Origin: Rhodoferax sp. PAMC 29310
GTDB taxonomy: Bacteria > Pseudomonadota > Gammaproteobacteria > Burkholderiales > Burkholderiaceae_C
Direction of reading: 5' to 3'
Length of the DNA: 64,000 nucleotides
Assembly: GCF_017948265.1 (NCBI RefSeq)
Contig: NZ_CP072852.1
Coordinates: 4,464,001 to 4,528,000 of the forward strand
Under the pieces are notes generated by a model. The model did not search any database. It had not been told where the DNA came from and saw only the letters and a program-made list of their open reading frames with translations. Numbering within the stretch: the stretch's first letter is position 1; each line of letters opens with the position of its first letter. Position numbers and translations under genes: made by a program. This document shows positions 53,117-61,925 of the stretch, in pieces.

Positions 53117-54105
53117 GGCGATTTGCCCATCAGCGTCAACACGGCGGCCACAATCTTGGGCGTTTGGGGCAGGGCAGCTTCTTCTAGGTGCTTGGCATAG
53201 GGAATCGGCACCTCTTCGCTGCAGACCCGAGCCAGCGGCGCGTCCAAGTCAAAGAAGGCCTGCTCCATGATGCGCGCCATGACTTCAGCGGCCAGGCTGC
53301 CCGATCGCCAGGCTTCGTCCACCACCACAGCGCGGCGGCACTTGCGCACTGAGGTCATGATGGTTGCGTCATCCAGCGGGCGCAACACCCGCAGGTCAAT
53401 CACCTCGGCGGAAATGCCCTGGGACTCCAATTCCTCGGCTGCCATTAGCACTTTGGCGAGGCAGCCGCCATAGGTAATCAAGCTCACATCGGTTCCGGTG
53501 CGCCGCACGCTGGCGCTCTGAATGTCCACCGCCGGGAATCCTCCCTTGGGCAATTCCGCCTCGAGGTTGTACAACTGCGCGTGTTCAAACATCAGTACCG
53601 GGTCGGGGTCGGCCAGCGCAGGGCCCAGCATGCCCCTAGCATCTTCCACTGTGGCGGGTGCCAGCACTCGCAAGCCCGGCACATGGGCGTACCAGCCCTC
53701 AAAGCTGTTGGAGTGCTGGGCCGCGAGTTGCCGGCCCGCGCCGGTTGCCATGCGAATAACCACAGGCACTGAAAATTGCCCGCCAGACATGTGGCGCAGC
53801 ATCGCCGCCGTATTGACAATTGGGTCCAGCGCCAGGAGGCTGAAATTGACGGTCATCACCTCGACAATGGGCCGCAAGCCGCCCAGCGCTGCGCCAATGC
53901 CCGCACCGACAAACCCTAGCTCTGACAACGGGGTGTCACGAATTCGATTCGGGCCAAACTCTTCCAGTAGCCCTTTGGAGACGGCGTAGGTGCCCCCATA
54001 GGAGCCAACGTCTTCGCCCATCAACAGCACGCGTTGATCGGCAATCAGCGCCTCGCGCAAGGCCTCTCGCAAGGCGTCGCGGTAAGTGAGCGTCGTGGCG
54101 GCCAT
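53113..54105 (-). CDS. Pyruvate dehydrogenase-type E1 beta subunit
   Basis: A 330-residue thiamine diphosphate-dependent E1 beta, with [24 protein letters not shown] near residue 26, ETxL-type [24 protein letters not shown] near 56 and [21 protein letters not shown] near 225. The gene is in a run with E1 alpha and E2, overlapping at both ends. I chose ATG 54105 ([16 protein letters not shown]); the longer frame runs back into the E1 alpha gene and adds nothing known. Substrate is probably pyruvate, or acetoin in a sister enzyme. Confidence 0.9.
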   Translation of the reverse strand: MAATTLTYRDALREALREALIADQRVLLMGEDVGSYGGTYAVSKGLLEEFGPNRIRDTPLSELGFVGAGIGAALGGLRPIVEVMTVNFSLLALDPIVNTAAMLRHMSGGQFSVPVVIRMATGAGRQLAAQHSNSFEGWYAHVPGLRVLAPATVEDARGMLGPALADPDPVLMFEHAQLYNLEAELPKGGFPAVDIQSASVRRTGTDVSLITYGGCLAKVLMAAEELESQGISAEVIDLRVLRPLDDATIMTSVRKCRRAVVVDEAWRSGSLAAEVMARIMEQAFFDLDAPLARVCSEEVPIPYAKHLEEAALPQTPKIVAAVLTLMGKSP

Positions 54106-55118
54106 CAAGCGGTCTCCGGTGGGGTGTGTACATCGCGCAGCAGGGTGTCTGTGGACTCCCAAGTGCCGGCTTCAGCAAAGGCCACCGCAGCATCCACCTC
54201 TGCCTGCGCTTGCGCGTCCAAGGCTAAAAATTCTTCTTCGGTCAAATGGCTCTGCGCCTTGAGGCGTGCGCTGAAGGTGTGCAAGGGGCCACGCGTTTTC
54301 CACGCCTCAATCTCTTCCTTGTGCCGGTAAAGGTCGGGGTCGAACATGGAGTGGGCGCGAAAACGGTAGGTTTGCAATTCAACAAACATGGGACCCTCGC
54401 CGGCTCGAACATGCTGGGCGGCACGCTGAACCGTGTCATGCACCTCGACCACATCCATGCCATCCACCCGCAGCGTCGGCATGCCATAGGACGCTGCCTT
54501 CACGCACAGGTCGGTTTGGGACTCGGCGCGTGCCAGCGCTGTGCCCATGGCGTACAAGTTGTTTTCACAGCAATAGAGCACCGGCAGCGCCCATAGGGTG
54601 GCCAGGTTCATGGCTTCGTGAAAGGCGCCCTCGGCGACTGCCCCTTCGCCAAAAAAACAGGCTGTGAGCGCCTGGCGGCCGGTCATTTTGTCGGCCAGCG
54701 CCAGACCCGCCGCCAGCGGCAGGCCACCGCCCACAATGGCATTGCCGCCATAGAAGCGGGTGGCGCGATCAAACAGGTGCATGGAGCCGCCCCGTCCGCC
54801 CGAACACCCCTGCTGTTTGCCAAACATCTCCGCCATGATGGCATTCATGCTGACCCCGCTGAGCAGCGCGTGCCCGTGTTCTCGATAGGTGGCGACGATG
54901 TTGTCTTCCATTTGCAAAGCCCGAAGCGCCCCGGTGGCCACTGCCTCTTCGCCAATGTAGAGGTGCAAAAATCCGCGAATCTTCTGCTCACCATACAACT
55001 CGGCGGCTTTCTCCTCCATGCGGCGAATGCGCAGCATGTCAGACAGCACAATTCGCGAAAACGCCTTGTCCCATGGGACTGGGCCGCTTGGTGGAGCAGG
55101 GACGTTCAGGTCAGTCAT
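54105..55118 (-). CDS. Pyruvate dehydrogenase-type E1 alpha subunit
   Basis: A 337-residue E1 alpha. The thiamine diphosphate site is seen in [20 protein letters not shown] near residue 115, [25 protein letters not shown] near 160 and [11 protein letters not shown] near 188, with the phosphorylation-loop type [17 protein letters not shown] near 262. It is an alpha2beta2 E1, different from the single-chain AceE used by most proteobacteria for the main complex. Overlaps acs by 4 bases and pdhB by one. It is a dedicated second dehydrogenase set in this operon. Confidence 0.9.
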   Translation of the reverse strand: MTDLNVPAPPSGPVPWDKAFSRIVLSDMLRIRRMEEKAAELYGEQKIRGFLHLYIGEEAVATGALRALQMEDNIVATYREHGHALLSGVSMNAIMAEMFGKQQGCSGGRGGSMHLFDRATRFYGGNAIVGGGLPLAAGLALADKMTGRQALTACFFGEGAVAEGAFHEAMNLATLWALPVLYCCENNLYAMGTALARAESQTDLCVKAASYGMPTLRVDGMDVVEVHDTVQRAAQHVRAGEGPMFVELQTYRFRAHSMFDPDLYRHKEEIEAWKTRGPLHTFSARLKAQSHLTEEEFLALDAQAQAEVDAAVAFAEAGTWESTDTLLRDVHTPPETA

Positions 55119-56893
55119 GCGCCAGCCTCCAGTGTGGATGTGTCGCCTTCGGGTAGACCCAGTTCACGCGCCTTGAGCAAACGCCGCATGATCTTGCCGC
55201 TGCGCGTGCGCGGCAGCACGGGCAAAAAGTCGATTTCCTTGGGCGCCACCGCCGCCCCCAACCGCTTGCGGGCGTGGGCCATGATGGCCATGCGCAAGGT
55301 CTCGTCAGGCGTGAAGCCGTCTTTGAGCGATACAAAGGCCTTCACCACCTCGCCCACCATAGGGTCAGGCTTGCCAATTACGCCAGCCTCCGCCACGGCA
55401 GGGTGCTCCATCAAGGCGCTTTCCACTTCAAACGGACCGATCAAGTGGCCGGCAGACTTGATGACATCGTCTGCGCGGCCCACGAACCAAAAGTAGCCGT
55501 CTGCATCGCGCCGGGCCAAGTCGCCGGTCAGGTAGAACCCGTTGGAAAAACATTTTTTGTAGCGGGCTTCATTGTCAAGATAGCCCCGAAACATCGACGG
55601 CCAGCCTGAGCGCAGGGCCAGTTCACCCTCGACATCTGGCGTGTCCACAATACGCACCTGAGGCGGCTCGCCTTCTGCTTCAGTGTGTTGAACAATGAAG
55701 GCCTCAATACCTGGCAGGGGCCTGCCCATCGAGCCAGGCTTGATGTCAAACGCGGGTGTGTTTGCAATCATGATGCCGCCTGTCTCGGTTTGCCACCAGT
55801 TGTCGTGGATTGGCAGTCCCAGCGCCTCCTGACCCCACCACACGGCTTCGGGGTTGAGTGGCTCGCCCACGCTGGCCACAAAGCGCAGAGCGGGGAAGCT
55901 GTGCTGGCGTGCCAATTCAGAGCCTGTTTTCATCAACATCCTAATAGCGGTAGGTGCGGTGTACCAGACGCTGATGGCCTCGTCCTGCAGCAATTGATAC
56001 CAGCGCACCGCGTCAAACTCCTCTCGGTCAATGAGCGAAGTCACACCATGCAGTAGCGGCGCAAGAATGCCGTAAGAGGTGCCTGTCACCCAGCCTGGGT
56101 CGGCTGTGCACCAATAGCGATCTTCGGCGTGCAAATCAAGCGCGTAGCGCCCCGTGGCGTAGTGGGTGACCACCGCCTCATGCACGTGCAGCGCGCCTTT
56201 GGGTGTGCCTGTGGTGCCACTGGTGAAGTGCAGCAAGGCCGGATCTTCGGCTTGCGTTTTGATGGGGCCCAAGGTGTCTGGCGCCTTGGCCATCAGAGTG
56301 GCCCAGTCCAGCGTGTCGGGCTCGTTGGTGGTGCCGCCGTCCTCACTCACCAGCAACACGTGGATCAGGGAAGGCATCTTCGCCCGAATTTGCTTTATTT
56401 TTCGTTGGTAGAGCGCGTCGGTAGTCACCAATACCTGCCCTTTTCCCAAGTTTATTCGGGTCGCAATCGGTTCTGGGCCAAACGCCGAAAACAGCGGGGT
56501 CACCACCGTGCCGTTCTTCAAGGCGCCCAGAATGGAGACATATAGTGCCGGAATCCGCCCCGCGAGAACGAACAAGTGCGCACCTTGCCCTACCCCCAAG
56601 CTTTGCAGCACGTTGGCAAACCGATTGGTCTGCTGGGCCAGTTCGCCATACCTCACCTCCACGGCATCGGCGTTTCTGGCTACAAAGCGGAATGCCGCTT
56701 TGTCCCGCAATGCACTTTGTGCATGTCGGTCCACCGCTTCAAAGGCCATGTTCAAGCCACCATTGGGCAAACCCGACAGCGCTGCTCTGGCTTGCTTCCA
56801 GACATCCAATTGACGCTCGCCCTCGTAGTCGCTCCAGTGCGGTTGTGGCCCCTCGCTTGGGGACGCCTTGTGAATGACCGTCGGTTTTTCCAT
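55115..56893 (-). CDS. Acetyl-CoA synthetase-like AMP-dependent ligase
   Basis: A 592-residue AMP-forming ligase of the acetate-CoA ligase type. Visible motifs are the P-loop [20 protein letters not shown] near residue 225, [15 protein letters not shown] near 370 with the substrate-tryptophan, [27 protein letters not shown] and the C-terminal lysine loop [19 protein letters not shown]. It makes acyl-CoA from acetate with ATP. Placed first of the run acs-E1 alpha-E1 beta-E2-ACP and 39 bases after the CBS gene. Another short-chain acid could be used. Confidence 0.9.
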   Translation of the reverse strand: MEKPTVIHKASPSEGPQPHWSDYEGERQLDVWKQARAALSGLPNGGLNMAFEAVDRHAQSALRDKAAFRFVARNADAVEVRYGELAQQTNRFANVLQSLGVGQGAHLFVLAGRIPALYVSILGALKNGTVVTPLFSAFGPEPIATRINLGKGQVLVTTDALYQRKIKQIRAKMPSLIHVLLVSEDGGTTNEPDTLDWATLMAKAPDTLGPIKTQAEDPALLHFTSGTTGTPKGALHVHEAVVTHYATGRYALDLHAEDRYWCTADPGWVTGTSYGILAPLLHGVTSLIDREEFDAVRWYQLLQDEAISVWYTAPTAIRMLMKTGSELARQHSFPALRFVASVGEPLNPEAVWWGQEALGLPIHDNWWQTETGGIMIANTPAFDIKPGSMGRPLPGIEAFIVQHTEAEGEPPQVRIVDTPDVEGELALRSGWPSMFRGYLDNEARYKKCFSNGFYLTGDLARRDADGYFWFVGRADDVIKSAGHLIGPFEVESALMEHPAVAEAGVIGKPDPMVGEVVKAFVSLKDGFTPDETLRMAIMAHARKRLGAAVAPKEIDFLPVLPRTRSGKIMRRLLKARELGLPEGDTSTLEAGA

Positions 56894-56932
56894 GCATCCT
56901 CCTGTGTTGGGTCGCTGATGACCTAAGTCGGT

Positions 56933-57385
56933 TTAAGCCCTCTCCCTGGCCTCCCGGTCTCTCGCGCCCGCCATGCCTGCGGTCAGGCTTGCCAGTTCCC
57001 GCGTGAAGACCGACAGCACGTCCTCCATCGTGACGATACCCACCAGTTGACCCTCGTCATTGGCAATTACCAGCCGGCGAACCCGGTTGATCTTCATCAG
57101 CTCCACGGCGTCTGCCGCGTCCATCTCCGGTGTGGCCATAACCAAATCTACCGACATGATGTCCCCGGCGGTGAACACGGCTGAGTCCAGCCCTTCGGCC
57201 ATCAGCTCCAGCACCAAATCCCGGTCGGTAACGATGCCAATCGGGCGCGTCTTTTCAAGTGCGTCCACCACCACCAGCGCGCCAATGTGGTGCTGGCGCA
57301 TGAGTTGAGCCACGACCAGGGCAGTGGTTTCTGGCTCCACCACGGCAACCGCGGCAGTGGCAAAGTCTTTAAGCAAAGCGGTCAT
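56933..57385 (-). CDS. Two-CBS-domain protein
   Basis: A 150-residue protein made of a CBS pair (Bateman module): QLMRQHHIGALVVVDALEKTRPIGIVTDRDLV (residues 27-58) and VELMKINRVRRLVIANDEGQLVGIVTMEDVL (94-124). CBS pairs bind AMP, ATP or similar nucleotides and give an energy signal. It has no attached enzyme domain. It begins the minus-strand run 39 bases before acs, so it may sense AMP made by the ligase; this is inferred. The promoter should be in the 311-base gap before it. Confidence 0.88.
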   Translation of the reverse strand: MTALLKDFATAAVAVVEPETTALVVAQLMRQHHIGALVVVDALEKTRPIGIVTDRDLVLELMAEGLDSAVFTAGDIMSVDLVMATPEMDAADAVELMKINRVRRLVIANDEGQLVGIVTMEDVLSVFTRELASLTAGMAGARDREARERA

Positions 57386-57494
57386 GTGCTAGCTACTTTC
57401 CACAGGGTCCCGCGATTCAGTGTGAATTTCATGCCAATACCTCGTTTTGACGGCCAATTGATGCATTCACCTTAGACCTTGGTGTTCCAAGGCA

Positions 57495-57510
57495 TTTGCG
57501 AAATCGCAAA
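57495..57510. promoter_or_regulatory. Fnr-type dyad TTGCG-N4-CGCAA
   Basis: TTTGCGAAATCGCAAA is a near-perfect palindrome whose core TTGCG-N4-CGCAA has Fnr/FixK geometry. It lies 110 bases upstream of the CBS start and 187 before the Crp/Fnr start, so it could serve either gene. Confidence 0.6.
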
Positions 57511-57560
57511 GCAAGAGACCATTCCTGAAGTGAGGCGCACTTCCGTAAAAAACTGTCAAT

Positions 57561-57576
57561 TACCTATTTTTAGGTA
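57561..57576. promoter_or_regulatory. Inverted repeat TACCTA-N4-TAGGTA
   Basis: TACCTATTTTTAGGTA has perfect 6-base arms and a four-T centre. The role is unknown. It might be a second regulator site or a small hairpin in the leader. Confidence 0.4.
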
Positions 57577-57696
57577 GTCCCTTTCATGGATACCGTGTAT
57601 TCGTGGAAGTGACAGCGCCACGTACGCTTGAATCACCAGTCGGCGCAAAGCCAGTGCCCCCAACGACCGGGCTGGTTCACCAACGGAGCGAAAAAA

Positions 57697-58536
57697 ATGA
57701 GTACTTCCCTGAATCCTTTCATGCCCATATCCACGGCGTCCTTGCCCAGTTTGGGGCGTGAGCAACGCTTTGACACCCGTGTTTGCGATTTCGGCTCGCT
57801 AACTCCCTTTGCTGAACACGGGCGCCCGGGGCACCGGGGGCATGCGCCTGACGCGTCTTTCTGGAAGGAGTCACTGGCTCTGGCAGAAAAATACCTGCCG
57901 TTCACCCGCAGAAAGCTCAACGTCAACGATGCCGTTTACGCCTGTGGCGAGACATTTGACACTCTGTACCTCATCAGCGCGGGACTGTTCAAAGTCGTGA
58001 ACCTGACGCAAGATGGGCGCGAGCAACCCGCCGGCATGTATTTCAAAGGCGACTGGCTGGGGTTTGATGGCATTCCCAATGGCCACCATAGCTGCTCCGC
58101 CATCGCGATGGACCGGGGAGAGGTCTGGAGCATTCGATATGACACCTTGCTACAAGCCAGCACCCAGGAACCCATAGTGATGCGACTTCTGCTGGCCGCC
58201 ATGAGCGGCCAATTGGCGAGAAACCGAGATGCCATGCTGGCCATGGGCACCCTGACGGCCGACGCACGCGTGGCAGACTTCTTGCTGAAATGGGCACATG
58301 CGCTTGAGGAGCGCGGCCTGAGAACTGACCAATTCAATGTGCACATGACCCGTGCCGACATTGGTCGTTACTTGGGACTCACGCTCGAGTCGGTCAGCCG
58401 GGCTTTGTCGCGCATGGCGCGCTGCGGCGTCATTGAGTTCAATGAAAAAGGGCGCCGTGACATCAGCATTCCCTGTTTGAAAGCGCTGCAAGAATTTATT
58501 ATGGAAAGCACCGAGCACAAGCGCGCATTGCAGTGA
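57697..58536 (+). CDS. Crp/Fnr family transcriptional regulator
   Basis: A 279-residue regulator. A cyclic-nucleotide-type beta-roll covers about 60-180 (AVYACGETFDTLYLISAGLFKVV, FKGDWLGFDGIPNGHH). The C-terminal HTH reads TRADIGRYLGLTLESVSRALSRM, whose ESVSR gives the E..SR pattern that in Fnr reads TTGAT half-sites. Cysteines are at residues 30, 83, 133, 243 and 260. The three grouped N-terminal cysteines of oxygen-sensing Fnr are absent, so the signal is unknown. ATG 57697 follows ACGGAGCG. It is divergent from the CBS/acs operon and near hsp20, its likely targets. Confidence 0.9.
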   Translation: MSTSLNPFMPISTASLPSLGREQRFDTRVCDFGSLTPFAEHGRPGHRGHAPDASFWKESLALAEKYLPFTRRKLNVNDAVYACGETFDTLYLISAGLFKVVNLTQDGREQPAGMYFKGDWLGFDGIPNGHHSCSAIAMDRGEVWSIRYDTLLQASTQEPIVMRLLLAAMSGQLARNRDAMLAMGTLTADARVADFLLKWAHALEERGLRTDQFNVHMTRADIGRYLGLTLESVSRALSRMARCGVIEFNEKGRRDISIPCLKALQEFIMESTEHKRALQ

Positions 58537-58612
58537 AGGTGGTCTGGCTCAGTGCATCGTCTTTTGCGTCATCTCATGGCCCGGCACGTCCGCCGTGGTG
58601 GGTGTTGGCAAG

Positions 58613-58626
58613 TTGAAATTTCTCAA
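58613..58626. promoter_or_regulatory. Fnr-type dyad TTGAA-N4-CTCAA before hsp20
   Basis: TTGAAATTTCTCAA has TTG and CAA in the right spacing, 118 bases before the Hsp20 start. It is less symmetrical than the site at 57495. Confidence 0.45.
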
Positions 58627-58744
58627 TCAGGTTTTGACCCTAGGTCATACGCTGTCAATTGGGTGGTCGGTTATTGGTTAAAGACCTGCAGGGTTGCAAT
58701 CTGCCTGCCACTTTCATCCCTACTTAACCTATGAGGTACCTACC

Positions 58745-59188
58745 ATGAGCAATCTCCGTTTGAGTGAACCCAGCCTGTTTGACCCTGCGCTGTCAACGCC
58801 GTTTGAATCGATGTTCAGACGGCTCATGTCGCCCATGCGCCTTGATGTGGACAACGGCTCGCTGGACATGCGCCTGGACGTCACCGAAATCGACGGAAAA
58901 TACAAAGTGCGGGCCGACATTCCGGGCGTCAAAAAAAGCGACATTAATGTTCGCATTGACGGCAACCTTGTCCAGATCGACGCTGAAGCGGCCAAAGAGT
59001 CAGAGACCAAAGACGTTGGTGGACGTGTGCTGCGCAGCGAACGTTGGCGCGGTGCCGTGTCCCGCTCCTTCACCTTGGCGCAGGACGTGGACGAGAGCAA
59101 AGCCAGTGCTTTGTACGAAGACGGCGTGTTGACCCTGGAGCTGCCCAAAAAGGAAACAAGCTCTGCGAAGCGCCTGGCCATCAAATAG
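58745..59188 (+). CDS. Hsp20 / alpha-crystallin small heat-shock protein
   Basis: A 147-residue small heat-shock protein. The alpha-crystallin domain covers about 45-135: MRLDVTEIDGKYKVRADIPGVKKSDINVRIDGNLVQIDAEA and DGVLTLELPKKETSSAKRLAIK, which ends in the usual ELPK motif. It holds unfolded proteins in a soluble form. ATG 58745 follows CTATGAGGTACC. The genomic place beside the Fnr-type regulator and the acs-PDH operon suggests joint control by stress or low oxygen. It is followed by a coiled-coil protein 112 bases on. Confidence 0.92.
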   Translation: MSNLRLSEPSLFDPALSTPFESMFRRLMSPMRLDVDNGSLDMRLDVTEIDGKYKVRADIPGVKKSDINVRIDGNLVQIDAEAAKESETKDVGGRVLRSERWRGAVSRSFTLAQDVDESKASALYEDGVLTLELPKKETSSAKRLAIK

Positions 59189-59300
59189 CCACCCGTGCCA
59201 GGGCCGGGTGTGCCCGGTGCTGGCGCGTCCGACTCGCGATCCGGCGGCCCAAAAGGACGCCGGGTTCTATCCAGCCATCAATTCAGGGAGTCCTCACACC

Positions 59301-59594
59301 ATGTCCGCTAAACGAGACCAGTACGTCGCTAAAACAAAGCATCAACTCGATGAGTTGAACGCCCAGATCGATTCTGTCGAAGCCCACGCCAAAAAGTTCA
59401 AACAAGAGGCCAGCAAAACCTATGACAAGGAGTTGACCGAACTGCGTCAGCAATCTGCCGCCGCCAAAACACGTCTGGAAGACATCAAAAATTCTGCCGA
59501 AGACAAGTGGGAAAGCCTGACCGAGGAGATGGAAAAGGTGCGTGACGCTCTGGTCCACTCCTACAACTACTTTAAACCCCAATTGAAGGATTGA
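59301..59594 (+). CDS. Small coiled-coil protein
   Basis: A 97-residue protein almost fully helical by composition: TKHQLDELNAQIDSVEAHAK, ELTELRQQSAAAKTRLEDIK, EKWESLTEEMEKVRDAL. Heptad spacing of leucine, alanine and isoleucine suggests a coiled coil. No signal peptide or known catalytic motif. Similar short coiled coils are found in stress regulons of proteobacteria; I do not assign a name. ATG 59301 follows CAGGGAGTCC. It closes the plus-strand block and a terminator follows. Confidence 0.75.
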   Translation: MSAKRDQYVAKTKHQLDELNAQIDSVEAHAKKFKQEASKTYDKELTELRQQSAAAKTRLEDIKNSAEDKWESLTEEMEKVRDALVHSYNYFKPQLKD

Positions 59595-59689
59595 CGGGGC
59601 AGGTGCTGGCGTGGCCGCGAGTTGAATCGAGGCCTTGGCCGTGGAGATTCACCCTTTCTGTCAGGTTGTGATTACAGAGGGGCAAAGAA

Positions 59690-59719
59690 AAACCCCAAGC
59701 AATTTCTTGCTTGGGGTTT
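59690..59719. terminator. Rho-independent terminator after tRNA-Ser
   Basis: AAACCCCAAGCAA, loop TTTC, and TTGCTTGGGGTTT form a 13-bp stem. On the minus strand it lies 4 bases past the tRNA-Ser end, and on the plus strand it also follows the coiled-coil gene by about 95 bases. Confidence 0.85.
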
Positions 59720-59723
59720 CATT

Positions 59724-59811
59724 TGGAGGAGAAGGTGGGATTCGAACCCACGGTACCTTGCGGTACGCCTGATTTCGAGTCAGGTACATTCGGCCACTCT
59801 GCCACTTCTCC
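59724..59811 (-). tRNA. tRNA-Ser (CGA anticodon)
   Basis: On the minus strand the acceptor arm GGAGAAG pairs with CTTCTCC, the D arm reads GCAGAGTGGCCGAATGT, the anticodon arm CCTGACTCGAAATCAGG has anticodon CGA, the long variable arm CGTACCGCAAGGTACC is typical for serine, and the T arm is GTGGGTTCGAATCCCAC. The 3' end TCCA is encoded, so the discriminator base is U if the acceptor stem is 7 bp. It lies 62 bases after the trpS start region on the same strand and has its own terminator. Confidence 0.95.
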
Positions 59812-59873
59812 GTGGCTCGCATTGTATCAGCGCCGTTGACCCGATTTTCGGGCGTTCGGGGCGTTTTGTGTGG

Positions 59874-61169
59874 CTATTCAGCCTCTGCCATCTGCGCCAG
59901 CGCAGTAGTCACGTCCTGTGGGGTCACGTCGGCAACGGGTTGCAGTTGGTCGGCCAAGTCGGCCAAGGCGTTGGGAGCTTGGGTTTTGAGCAGCGCAATG
60001 GACTGGCCCGCTTCCTTTGGCGAGTCAAAACCCAGGCTTTGTAGCAGCACGCGCTCGTTGGTGTCGACAAGCTTGAAGTAGAACTTGCCGTCTTTTTCGC
60101 GGTACTGCTTGAACACGGGTTTGGCCACCTTGGCTACTTTTTTGGTCTTTTGGCCCACCGTGGAGCGCAAATCGCGCAGGCCCACGGCTTCGCGTAGGCG
60201 TCCCATGAAGGGAGTGGCGATGTGTCGGGCCTTGGCGGCGCCGGCCATCAGTATGGTTTCAATCTTGCCGGGGTCGGCCATCAGGGCGAGGTAGGTCTCG
60301 CGCATGGGTGCTATTTCCCGGTCAATGCGCTCAAACAAAATCTGTTTGGCGTCACCCCAGGCAATGCCGTCGGCATAGGCTTGGCGCAGGGCCGCAGTCT
60401 CTTCGGCGGTGGCAAAGGCCTGGTAAATCTGAAACAGGGCCGAGCCTTCGGTGGTTTTGGGTTCGCCCGGTGCGGCGGAGTCGGTGACGATGCCTGCGAT
60501 GAGCTTTTTGAGCTGATCACGCGGGGTGAAGAGTGGAATGGTGTTGTCGTAGCTTTTGCTCATCTTGCGGCCATCCAAGCCGGGGAGCGTTGCCACGTCG
60601 TCTTCAATGGCTGCTTCAGGGGGCACAAAGTGATCACCGTAGCGGTGGTTGAAGCTGTGCGCCATGTCGCGCGCCATTTCGATGTGCTGAATCTGGTCGC
60701 GCCCCACAGGCACTTTGTGGGCGTTGAACATCAAAATGTCAGCGCCCATCAGCACGGGGTACATGAACAGGCCAGCGGTCACATCTGAGTCAGGGTCGGC
60801 GCCAGCGTTGGTGTTTTTGTCGACCGATGCCTTGTAGGCGTGCGCTCGGTTCAAAACGCCTTTACCCGTGACGCAGGTGAGAAACCAGGTGAGCTCGGGA
60901 ATCTCGGGCACATCAGACTGCCGGTAGAACACCACGCGCTCTGGATCCAACCCGGCGGCCAGCCAGCTTGCGGCAATTTCCAGTGTGGAGCGCTGAATAC
61001 GAGCGGGCTCGTCGATCTTGATCAGAGCGTGGTAGTCGGCCAGAAAGTAAAAGCTTTCCACGTCAGCGCGCAAACTGGCGCGCACCGACGGGCGGATAGA
61101 GCCCACATAGTTGCCCAAGTGGGGGGTGCCGGAGGTGGTGATGCCAGTTAGAAAGCGCGTGGAGCTCAT
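59874..61169 (-). CDS. trpS: Tryptophanyl-tRNA synthetase with YegP-like tail
   Basis: Class I synthetase for tryptophan, 431 residues, longer than the usual 335. The HIGH-type motif is TTSGTPHLGNYVG near residue 14, the KMSKS motif DGRKMSKSYDN near 200, and the tryptophan pocket is in the first half (FLADYHALIK). Residues about 350-400 (YREKDGKFYFKLVDTNERVL, FDSPKEAGQSI) resemble the small YegP/DUF1508 domain, which would be an added tail. I chose ATG 61169 (MSSTRFLTGI); the longer start adds 11 residues. It lies upstream of tRNA-Ser on the same strand. Confidence 0.94.
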   Translation of the reverse strand: MSSTRFLTGITTSGTPHLGNYVGSIRPSVRASLRADVESFYFLADYHALIKIDEPARIQRSTLEIAASWLAAGLDPERVVFYRQSDVPEIPELTWFLTCVTGKGVLNRAHAYKASVDKNTNAGADPDSDVTAGLFMYPVLMGADILMFNAHKVPVGRDQIQHIEMARDMAHSFNHRYGDHFVPPEAAIEDDVATLPGLDGRKMSKSYDNTIPLFTPRDQLKKLIAGIVTDSAAPGEPKTTEGSALFQIYQAFATAEETAALRQAYADGIAWGDAKQILFERIDREIAPMRETYLALMADPGKIETILMAGAAKARHIATPFMGRLREAVGLRDLRSTVGQKTKKVAKVAKPVFKQYREKDGKFYFKLVDTNERVLLQSLGFDSPKEAGQSIALLKTQAPNALADLADQLQPVADVTPQDVTTALAQMAEAE

Positions 61170-61230
61170 GGTGGATTCAATCAGTGAAAGAGCGGCTGCC
61201 AATGCTGCCAGGGAGATGGGAACGGAATGA

Positions 61231-61899
61231 TCAGCTAAAAAGCAAGGCCAGCGGGCTCAGCAGCAAGTCAAGCAGGCCGTAGCTGAGTCCCATCAAAGGC
61301 TGCAGCCAAAAGGTGGTGACCACGCCGGTGAGCACCAGGCCCATGACGATGAAAAAGCCCCATGGCTCCACCCGCGAGACCAACTCGGCTTGGCGGTAGG
61401 GCAGCAAACCCACCAGAATCCGCCCGCCGTCCAGTGGAGGCAGCGGGAACAGGTTGAACGCAAACATAACCAAGTTGACCAAAATGCCGCCTTGGGCCAT
61501 TTTGATGAAAAAGGGCTCAGTCACTCCGGTGCCGTGCAGCGTATAGAAAACCGCGCCCCACAGAATGGCCTGAATGAAGTTGGCGCCAGGCCCGGCTAGA
61601 GCGACCCAGATCATGTGCTTTTTGGGGTTGCGCAGGTTGCCAAAACGCACTGGCACAGGTTTGGCGTAGCCAAACAAAAAGGCGCCTGAGGTGGCAAAGT
61701 ACAAAAACAGCGGCATCAGAATGGTGCCTACGAGGTCAATGTGCTTGAGCGGATTCAGTGTGATGCGCCCCAGCATGTAGGCCGTGTTGTCGCCAAAGTG
61801 GCGTGCGGCATAACCATGCGCGGCCTCGTGTACCGTGATGGCGAACAGCACGGGGAGTGCGTAGGTGGCAATGGTTTGAATAAGGTGGGCGATGTCCAT
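61231..61899 (-). CDS. Site-2 protease family (M50) membrane protein
   Basis: A 222-residue membrane metalloprotease-like protein. The zinc motif HExxH is in FAITVHEAAHGYAARHFG near residue 24, and the third ligand is in NLFPLPPLDGGRILVGLLP near 170. Five or so membrane segments are seen. It lacks a PDZ domain, placing it in the small rhomboid-like S2P group whose substrates are unknown. It sits between the Sua5/YciO gene and trpS, a frequent arrangement in betaproteobacteria. No sign of damage. Confidence 0.9.
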   Translation of the reverse strand: MDIAHLIQTIATYALPVLFAITVHEAAHGYAARHFGDNTAYMLGRITLNPLKHIDLVGTILMPLFLYFATSGAFLFGYAKPVPVRFGNLRNPKKHMIWVALAGPGANFIQAILWGAVFYTLHGTGVTEPFFIKMAQGGILVNLVMFAFNLFPLPPLDGGRILVGLLPYRQAELVSRVEPWGFFIVMGLVLTGVVTTFWLQPLMGLSYGLLDLLLSPLALLFS

Positions 61900-61925
61900 G
61901 GGGCAATGGTCTCAGGCGGTCGGGG

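Larger units (their letters stand above)
57386..57696. other. Divergent control region of CBS/acs operon and Crp/Fnr gene
   Basis: A 311-base gap without a gene. It contains two inverted repeats: TTTGCGAAATCGCAAA at 57495-57510, and TACCTATTTTTAGGTA at 57561-57576. Both have a 4-base or near 4-base centre and short arms. They are the best candidates for regulator binding. Confidence 0.65.
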
